DNA of 64,000 nucleotides. It comes from Phlyctochytrium arcticum. Its lineage: Eukaryota; Chytridiomycota; Chytridiomycetes; Chytridiales; Chytridiaceae. Below are positions 57,226-64,000 of the stretch, in pieces. Within the stretch, counting starts at the first letter, position 1. Every line of letters starts with the position of its first letter. The position numbers and the translations under genes are program-made. The DNA lies in contig JAHLKI010000037.1 in NCBI GenBank assembly GCA_025602905.1, positions 1-64,000 on the forward strand, given 5' to 3'. Below the pieces are notes generated by a model. It was not told the DNA's origin. It saw only the letters and a program-made list of their open reading frames with translations, and ran no database searches.

Positions 57226-58047
57226 ATGAACTCATTAGCCAAACCCCCAACGGCACCTAAACCCCCCAAATCCAGCACATCCTCCACAAAGCGCCTAATC
57301 GTTGTTTTGGAATCCGCATCCCTCGAAACCGTCAAACTCGGCAAAGGCAAAGAAGGCCATTATGCCCTTCTCAACTGTGACGACCACCACCACCTCTTGA
57401 AAAAATATAACCGGGACATCTCCGAATCTCGGCCGGATATTACTCACCAGTGTCTTTTGACTCTACTTGATAGTCCATTGAATAAGGCTGGATTGTTGCA
57501 GGTGTTTGTGTCGACACGGAAGGGAGTGCTGATTGAAGTCAACCCGCATGTGCGGATTCCGCGGACGTTTAAGCGGTTTTGTGGGTTGATGGGTAAGACC
57601 ATCTTGTTGTTGACACTCTTTATGAGGAGGGAATCTAAAGGAGGATCTGTCTAGTCCAACTCTTGCATAAACTGTCGATCCGGGCTGTGAACGGTCCCGA
57701 CAAGCTCCTCAAAGTCATCAAAAATCCCATTACCGACCACCTCCCCCCAAACTGCCGCAAAATCAGTACGTCTCTCCCCTCATTTCTTCTTACTCATCAA
57801 ACTAACCTCTCTACTTTTTTTAGCAATGTCATCCGACGTTCCTACAGTCCGCATCAACTCGTACGTGACAACCCTCCCATCCGACACCCCCATCGTATTC
57901 TTCATTGGCGCCATGGCCCACGGTGCTGATGACTGGGTGGATGATTTGGTAGATGACAAGATTTCGATTTCAGAGTATCCTTTGTCGGCATCGGTGACAT
58001 GTGGAAAATTGACGTGTGCGTTTGAGGAGTTGTGGGGGATCCTGTAG
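57226..58047 (+). CDS. EMG1: 18S rRNA pseudouridine N1-methyltransferase EMG1/NEP1
   Basis: This SPOUT-fold methyltransferase modifies the hypermodified pseudouridine of 18S rRNA and helps assemble the small ribosomal subunit. Seen: a short Pro/Ser-rich N-terminus, [78 protein letters not shown] and [20 protein letters not shown], then [17 protein letters not shown] and the C-terminal knot region [13 protein letters not shown] and [20 protein letters not shown]. Introns are 57593-57654 and 57766-57823, both phase-consistent. The protein ends EELWGIL. Start ATG 57226 has the context CCACC. Complete and close to the usual length. Confidence 0.95.
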
Positions 58048-58332
58048 ACTGTTCATACCTTATGTATATAGAGTGGGTTTGGTGTAATTTATTCGAAGAG
58101 ATATTTAATAGCCCTGTCTGGAATGGAAATCTCATCCCCCGTTCATTTGTTCATTGGAAAAAAAAATCGGGGGCTCTACCAAGTACAAAATGTTGAAAAC
58201 TTCGAGGAGGAGCTTTCATCTTTTTTCCTTGAAATCAACATCCATGGGTTAGTTCAAAATGGGGGGATTTCGAGGGTCTTGCCTTTCGAAAATTCTTGCC
58301 CAAAGTGTTCCATCATTTTTTAAGTTTGCACG
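58048..58332. other. Short intergenic region EMG1 / CREST-like gene
   Basis: 285 bases. No independent gene is supported; a 66-codon plus frame (58123-58323) is unrecognised. Confidence 0.5.
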
Positions 58333-59715
58333 ATGGGCCGCCCAAACTTGGTTGCTCCATCGGCCGACTCGGGGGTTCATTACGCTTCGTCCAGACAGAA
58401 TCCTCCGACAACAACCGACCCGGCCAGGAGTCCCAGGACCAGGAAGACGACCAGGACAACGGCGACGACGGCGGCGGAAGCAGAGGAAGTTGTGGGTGGG
58501 ATTGTACTGGTGACGGAGGCTATCCCGTTTGGTGATTTTGACACGACGACGGCAGCGGCGGCAGGCAAAGTTAGGGGTTTGGCCGGCGAACTAATGCCCT
58601 CAACGACGACAACGGTGGTCGGGAAGGATATCACCGCAAGGACAGAGAAGAAGGACCGTCGGAATGGCGAAAACGCGACCGCGAACGGGTTTGCGACGAC
58701 GACTAGAGACGGTCAAGACAAACCGACGGCCAACCGACGGCAAGGCAGTCGAGATGGCATAGACACGCGGGACGATAATGAAGTAGGCATGTGCGATACT
58801 GATCCAGATGTACCGTCGATGCGATTACGACGGGCTGAACAACCTAAATTGAAAATCCCATCAAATGGCATCCTGGAATCATCTGATGATGACAATCGAC
58901 GACACCCGTCTCCGCCTTCTGTTTCTGCTCCCCATGCATGTTGCGATGATACCCCCCACATTGTGGCCGACGTTGTGCGGCCCCTACTGGAACGCTTGTT
59001 GTCGGCTGCCACCATTACCAGTATGGAGCGCAAATATACCGTGCATAAACGGATTGGTAAGTCTTGGGACATGGTTTTTTTTTGCTATATTTTTGATAAA
59101 GTCTAATACTTTTAATCTCCAGCTGAATTCTGGTGCACACTCACATCTCCCTTCTTTGCCCTTCCCCTCCTGATCTACTGTTTTATCCCGGCTTCCCAAA
59201 TTCCCCCGCTCCAGCACGCCTGCATCATCGGAAGCACCCTCGCCGGCATCGTCTCCACCCTCTACCACTGCACACTCTACAAAGTCTTTTCCTCCGCCGA
59301 CGCCGCCGTCGCCACAGCCACGTTTTACCTCAACGCCATTTCCCTCAACAGGCACGCACCGGCCTCCCACGCCGTCTGGCACCTCGAAGGCACCTGGCTC
59401 GTCTGCACGGCCGGCATCATCTGCCTCTTCATCTACCACTGGGAACGCACGCACCATATCAGTACCAACCTTGTTCTGGGATGTGTCCCGGCCGCCGTGT
59501 TTGGCTTTTACGCTATTGAGTCCTATGTCGGGTTGGTGACGGGCGTCAGTGGGCTGCTATGCTTTATTGTCGACCGGAAAGGCTGGATCTGCTTACATGC
59601 CGCATGGCACGTCCTGGGCGGCTTGAGTCTCTTGTGGGGGATCTGGGATGCTTGCTTGCTGTCTCTGGGCCCACGGGGCTACGGTGAAGTGGGACTAGGG
59701 GTAACTAACCCCTAA
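58333..59715 (+). CDS. Multi-span membrane protein, CREST-superfamily-like (ceramidase/PAQR/Per1 type)
   Basis: Exon 1 (58333 to about 59055) encodes a long hydrophilic Thr/Arg/Asp-rich N-terminus, then an intron joins TVHKRI to AEFWCTLTSPFFALPLLIYC. The second exon has about seven hydrophobic segments. CREST proteins use a Ser, an Asp and three His to hold a zinc for lipid-amide hydrolysis. Candidate residues here are in the blocks GIVSTLYHC, FSSADAAVA, HAVWHLEGTW and LHAAWHVLGGLSLLWG, which follow the superfamily order. The tail is short (GEVGLGVTNP). Assignment to a specific family is not possible by eye. Most likely an ER or Golgi integral membrane hydrolase or a relative without activity. 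Confidence 0.65.
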
Positions 59716-60199
59716 CGGACATTGATGTGAGGACTATTTTTTTTTTCGTCTCGAGGCCTTTTTTGAACTTTTGGGGGGATCTATTGTTTGTACTGGCTCC
59801 TGTTACCCTTTTGCTACTCCTTGGGCTACATTCATACATTTGTACAGTTTTTTTGTCAAAGTCATCCTAGTTCGAGGAATAAAGGCTAGCAGACCATATA
59901 CATAAGAACAAACATTGTTAATCTAAACTATCAGCAAATCCTCAACATGAAGAAATAGCATTTACCCATCAACTTTTGCTCGACTTTTGCGGAGTACTCC
60001 CAGGAATCGGCACGGCCGCAGGAGCGGGCCAGGACCTCTTCTTCTGCACGAGTGGAATGCGAACTCCGTGAATGCCAGGCACTCGTCGGGGGATTCGAGG
60101 ACTGCACTTGTTGGCGAGGTGGGCCTCATCGACCAAGTGCTCTGAATGACCAACGGCTTCGTGCGAGCGGATCATAGCGTGCTTTTTTCAAGAATGACA
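59716..60199. other. Intergenic region, right flank of the CREST-like gene
   Basis: The first 230 bases are T-rich 3' flank. From 59962 a minus frame (HSEHLVDEAHLANKC, KKRSWPAPAAVPIPGSTPQK) may belong to the C-terminal end of the MULE fossil next to it, but I cannot confirm this. Confidence 0.35.
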
Positions 60200-61661
60200 G
60201 TTACTCCACGAAGTGGCCACTGATGACTGAGATTGGAGAACCGCGACCAAATCTTCATGAATGGGACAGGGAAGGGAACCAGGATAATGAACGTCGAAGC
60301 CGTAGACCCAGAAACGCAGAATTGGCAAATTTCATCGGCTATTCGGCGCAAATCCCCGTGAGAGCGTCTAAAATGGCAACCAGAGCGTCTAAAATGGCAG
60401 CCAGACCGCTTTCTAAATCACCGGTAGGCAAGGGGATATTGCCCCACTCTTGAAAACCGTAGAGCTCGCTCCCGATGCCAAAAAGAATTCGGAAGTGTAT
60501 GGTCCCGTTGGACGTCTGGTAGTACGGGCAGCAAACGACGGACAGCATTTCGTCCAGAATGGGACGAATGTTGACGGAGCAAATCGACGGATCTCTTCCT
60601 CGTCGACGGGACGGCGAAGGGTGGCAGTGGGCCGGAGTTGGAAACCAGCGCCGTCGCATTCTGACATTATTGTGTACAGTTCAAGATGCTTGGGATTGGT
60701 ATTGTCTGAAATTGTTGGGATGTGAGATAGGCATATGAAGATCAAGTGGGTAGCTTACATGTTGCGTCCATCGAAATTTCGGTTGCCTGCCCTCTCAGTC
60801 TCCCTGCCACGTCTTTCATTCCCCCACGCCAACATCTCGACGCCCTCAGGCAGTCCATCAATCTTGAAGATGTCGGCAGCATCACCGTATGCGGCAAGCA
60901 GGGGCTCGGCGGACAACATCTGGAGATCGTGCCTTTTCCAGTGGATCTGGCTCAACTCACGCCATGCGGTGTGTATTTGAGTTGCCGTGACAGTGGGAAA
61001 GGTACGTTGGACCTTTGCCACTAGAGCGGTCGGCTTCAGCCATCCTGCATGCTCCTTGATAATATCCAATGCTCCTTGAGGCATTGATACATCCATGGTA
61101 GTGAGGATGATTTTTGAGGTGGCGGAGCTTGATGGATATCTGGGAACCATTTTTCAAGATGCAGATAACTGATTGTGAGGGAGCTTTGACATGGAAATCG
61201 TTTGATACTGACGTGCTCTCGATGCTTTACTCCTGGCTTCTGGGATGGTTTAGGCTTTTTCTTTTTCTCGCTTCGTCTTGACTACAAAAGTACCGGGTCC
61301 AATGCCCAGCCGCCAGCTTGTTATTATCACGTACGCTGAATTATGTGCTCAATATGTGAGTTCTTGGGACCCGAGTAGATGGAACTCACGTAAATCGGAA
61401 TCGCCTTCACATCCCAGATCTCCTTGGCCACGTTCTCGATGAGGAATGTCATTCTCAGCTGGCATGGGACAACTTTCATGAAAAACAATGGACTCTGAGG
61501 ATTTGGCCACCTCCCGTAGAGTGGAAAGCATGTTGTCCTCGCTTCTGTTTGTTGATCTTGTCGAGCTCACGGCATCTGGTGCAAGCCTTGTATTTTGAAC
61601 CCTCGGGGATGGAAACATGGCAGTGCTTGACAGTGCACTCCCTCGCAGGTTGCAGTGACAT
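60200..61661 (-). pseudogene. MULE-type transposase fossil
   Basis: Pieces of a fungal Mutator-like transposase appear in order on the minus strand but in different frames: an N-terminal Cys motif (CTVKHCHVSIPEGSKYKACT, then CRELDKINKQKRG), SCPMPAENDIPHRERGQG, a helical DNA-binding-like block (VTATQIHTAWRELSQIHWKR, LPEGVEMLAWG), then the first DDE aspartate region (EISMDATC) and NTNPKHLELYTIMSECDGAG. Frameshifts separate the Cys motif from the second block, and LAWG from EISMDAT. Downstream, the expected second and third catalytic acids were not found; the sequence instead has a short tandem repeat (AGAGCGTCTAAAATGGCA twice near 60360). The element is clearly dead. Ends were not determined. 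Confidence 0.7.
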
Positions 61662-61699
61662 ATTTCGTCAGAAGAAGAGAGTGTACTGTACACGATCAG

Positions 61700-62528
61700 A
61701 ATTCAGGTCTGAGTTGGTGTCGGAAAAAAATCGACAACCAGAACAAAAACCCACGCGTAACCCTAAGCAACAATCTAACCCTTTTTGGTGGGGGATTCCA
61801 GGGTGCGACCCAGGGTAGCTGGGTGGGAACTTGGTTATCGACTCACCTGTTTAACGGCTTCTCCGTAATAGCAGCCTGTACTTGTCGTCGTTGTCGATGT
61901 CGCTTTCTAGCTCCTGCCATTGCGACGATGATGTTCAAACAGGTGCCCATATAATCCATTATTGCCCCATTGCCCAAGGATTCGGTATTTTTGCCAGATT
62001 AACAAACTTAACAAATAGAAAATTCCTCCGTCCTACGTATCAAGAAAAATTACCCGAACCATCACATTAGTACCCACATAAAAAACCATTGACCAAAAAG
62101 TAGCAAATGCTTATAGATAAGACCAGAATGGACCTTGAGAAAAGAACGACGGGAAAGAGCAACAGGTCTGCCTCTTGGGCGTTATCTCGACTCCATCGAG
62201 ACCAGCTGCTAATAACAAACATGCTCAAAGTTGTTCTCGATTACACTTGTGCCTTTCACTCTCCCAGCGGATCCGACCTTTCTGGGAATGTGTGGGAACG
62301 TCGGAATTTCTAAAAATAGATTTACATGACCCAGACAACTGTTTATAGACTGGCAATCATTACTCATTTGACATTCCCGCACGCCCAAAGAGAAGTATTT
62401 TTGGTAAACGCTCCCAAATTAGTAACGCACAGTGTGGGAACGGCAATCCAGTACATTGTGGTCGTGTTGTGTGCGCGATGTTGACTTCATGACTCTGTTG
62501 TCGTTGCGACTTTAGGCGGAAATGGATG
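61700..62528. other. Intergenic region without supported genes
   Basis: About 830 bases. Short frames on both strands (for example 61655-61954 and 62107-62313, +) have no motif. I see nothing else. Confidence 0.5.
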
Positions 62529-62537
62529 TATATAAAT
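62529..62537 (+). promoter_or_regulatory. TATA box of the small secreted protein gene
   Basis: TATATAAAT lies 167 bases upstream of the start codon at 62704, followed by a C/T-rich stretch (CCCTTCCCTTCCCCCCTTCTT), a common fungal core-promoter layout for highly expressed genes. Confidence 0.6.
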
Positions 62538-62703
62538 GAGCAGGGGAGGCCCTTCCCTTCCCCCCTTCTTCAGTATAATTCTCAACTTATCAGCAATCAG
62601 CCAAAGGAACTTTTACTTTCAACTCGAGCTTCCCCTACGCTTCGGCGACTCTATCCCTTCTCTTTAATTCTCGCCTTCAGGTCACATCAACACAAAATCA
62701 AGT

Positions 62704-62994
62704 ATGCTCATCAGCAAATTCCTCTCCCTTCTCGCCCTCTTGGTTCCACTTGCTGCCGCCGCCCCAGTAGGCCGACACCCTGCAGCTGAAGCCCTCGTTG
62801 TATCTGCGTCTGCCTCGTCATCAGCCCGAGCATCCAGCAGTGACTTGCTGGCCCGACAGGACGACCCAGTCGCCAATGGCGAGATTGACCCATCCATGTT
62901 CATCTCCCCGCCCGCTCAAGTCGACGACACGGTCTACGCGGATCCTACCGACACCGTGGACATCCTGTCAAGGCGAAATCTTCCTATAGCTTAA
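62704..62994 (+). CDS. Small secreted protein (96 aa), function unknown
   Basis: ATG 62704 opens a clear signal peptide (MLISKFLSLLALLVPLAAAA, cleavage likely after AAAA). The mature part of about 75 residues is Ser/Ala-rich and acidic. It contains SSDLLARQDDP, in which LARQ resembles a kexin-like dibasic-poor processing site, and ends SRRNLPIA with a dibasic RR. There are no cysteines in the mature part, so it is not a disulfide-knotted effector. Together with the TATA box and pyrimidine-rich leader it looks like a highly expressed exported peptide. Family unknown. Confidence 0.7.
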   Translation: MLISKFLSLLALLVPLAAAAPVGRHPAAEALVVSASASSSARASSSDLLARQDDPVANGEIDPSMFISPPAQVDDTVYADPTDTVDILSRRNLPIA

Positions 62995-63094
62995 AAAAAA
63001 GCTTTTGCGTATCTTTCTTTTACTTAGTGTGCTTATTTTACTTACTACTTCCCCTTACCAAAAAAAAATATCCCTACCAATTAATTCGTGTTGA

Positions 63095-63215
63095 TTTCCC
63101 ACCCATCCACTCCAATATTATCTACCTATCCTGGCTTTCGACAAATTTGATTTCCCACATTTCCCACCAATCCACTCCAATATTTTCTACTTATCCTCGC
63201 GTTTGACAAACTTTG
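63095..63215 (+). repeat. Imperfect tandem repeat, two units of about 56 bases
   Basis: TTTCCCACCCATCCACTCCA starting at 63095 and TTTCCCACCAATCCACTCCA starting at 63160 are each followed by matching ATATT(A/T)TCTAC(C/T)TATCCT and TTTGACAAA-like sequence. The period is 65 bases. Non-coding, in the 3' flank of the secreted-protein gene. Confidence 0.8.
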
Positions 63216-63346
63216 TATCTTGCAATGTGCCATTTTTAAATCAAAATTCCTTAGGCCCTATTCATTCTAATTATGCTCATTTAATTGATACGGAGACGTT
63301 CACTGCGGGCCGGGAGGTCAACGACCTTATCGGAATTTAGACCCGG

Positions 63347-63733
63347 TTGGAAAAGCAAGGCCTGCAATCTTGCTGCTCGCAGAGTAGCTTGGGCCAAATC
63401 CCAGTTTCCTTCCTCCATATCAAGTTTCTTTCAAGCCCAATCTCATGGATCAACGAGAATGGATTGATCTCTCAGCCGATAAACGATGAAAATCATAGAA
63501 GCCCCAAAAAATATGGGAAAATGATGGTTGGGAAAACTAATGTTAAGAAAACGATGACTTTGGACTTTGGAGAGTTGACCCGCCTGAAACTTATCCACAC
63601 AAATGATGGGAAAGTTTGGACCACGGATGGGTGCCTAGACCAGTTGAACATAAGTTCTGAATGGATACGCAAAGCAAAAAAAGGTGTTCGGGTAGACGCG
63701 GGTTGGCTTTTCGGAATGTTTCGGAAGCGATAA
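63347..63733 (+). CDS. Doubtful small frame, possible gene fragment
   Basis: 128 codons; the second half (KKTMTLDFGELTRLKLIHTN, WTTDGCLDQLNISSEWIRKA, GVRVDAGWLFGMFRKR) has a natural amino-acid mix and charged pattern, while the first half does not. It may be the last exon of a gene whose other exons I could not find, or chance. No family recognised. Confidence 0.25.
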   Translation: MEKQGLQSCCSQSSLGQIPVSFLHIKFLSSPISWINENGLISQPINDENHRSPKKYGKMMVGKTNVKKTMTLDFGELTRLKLIHTNDGKVWTTDGCLDQLNISSEWIRKAKKGVRVDAGWLFGMFRKR

Positions 63734-64000
63734 GTAGAAATCAAGTTCTAGGAGACGACATTTTCCCGACCCGTAAAAGAAGCAAGAGATTCTAATATTG
63801 TAATTCGGAAGCGGAGAATTAATAGAATTAGAATGGGTTTTCCTTTAAAGTTAATGATTCAAGCGATCATTATTTGTTCGGATGATCCGTGGGGCCAATC
63901 CTTATTGCTGCCGGCTTACTATTTACACTGTCGCCTCCCATCAATTTCAAAAATCTTAAAAGTTAGAACAATGCCTTCTCAAATTTGAGACGCAAGCCTC
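63734..64000. other. Window edge, nothing recognised
   Basis: AT-rich sequence with the direct words GATTC/AATTCGGAAGCGG. No gene seen before the window ends. Confidence 0.4.

Noticed and set aside
1..64000. tRNA, rRNA, CRISPR array, bacterial operon signals
   Set aside because: I looked for tRNA arm patterns, direct-repeat arrays with regular spacers and Shine-Dalgarno-led operons and found none; the intron-rich genes are eukaryotic.

Overview
The window looks like nuclear DNA of a zoosporic (chytrid-like) fungus. Genes are dense, on both strands, and split by many short introns (mostly 55-70 nt, GT...AG; the last POL3 intron holds a TACTAAT branch site). The proteins are fungal in character (Exo84, Dbp9, Rav2/Rogdi, Tap42, Emg1, a Crypton recombinase), but two adjacent genes belong to families tied to cilia and flagella (TSNAXIP1-like and UNC119), and there is an Integrator subunit (INTS6), which yeasts and most filamentous fungi lack. 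This combination fits an early-diverging flagellated fungus. No rRNA, tRNA or CRISPR array was recognised.

Layout. 1-13.8 kb: 3' part of the CHL1/DDX11 helicase (+), DNA polymerase delta POL3 (-), DEAD-box helicase DBP9 (+), divergent from POL3, and exocyst EXO84 (-). 14-19.6 kb: TSNAXIP1-like (+) and UNC119 (-) tail to tail, then RAV2/ROGDI (-). 19.6-22.4 kb: gene-poor and repeat-rich, with a C24 run and dispersed repeats. 22.4-29.9 kb: a PP2C phosphatase (-) whose large intron holds seven small hairpins, a mitochondrial-type protein (-), glucosidase II alpha (+), and a J-domain gene (-) with a tandem copy of its tail. 30.2-41.1 kb: epsin (-), INTS6 (+), glucose-6-phosphate 1-epimerase (-), TAP42 (+) and a low-complexity orphan (-). 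41.4-50.4 kb: an unassigned locus with duplicated coding motifs, a TBC-domain protein lacking both catalytic fingers (-), a repeat-rich gap and an LEA-like small protein (-). 50.5-54.1 kb: a decayed Crypton followed by a nested inverted repeat. 55.1-59.7 kb: a membrane protein (+), a frameshifted relic flanked or crossed by G30 and C32 runs (-), EMG1 (+) and a CREST-like multi-span membrane protein (+). 60-64 kb: a MULE transposase fossil (-), a small secreted protein (+) and unassigned sequence.

Most genes are unrelated housekeeping functions: replication and repair (CHL1, POL3), ribosome biogenesis (DBP9, EMG1), membrane traffic (EXO84, epsin, TBC), V-ATPase assembly (RAV2), ER glycoprotein processing (glucosidase II) and phosphatase signalling (TAP42, PP2C). 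The only functional clustering seen is the TSNAXIP1-like/UNC119 pair, whose stop codons are 57 bp apart. The most unusual structure is the hairpin cluster in the PP2C intron. Exon coordinates come from reading splice sites by eye. Where several introns were not individually placed, the feature gives the span from start to stop codon.
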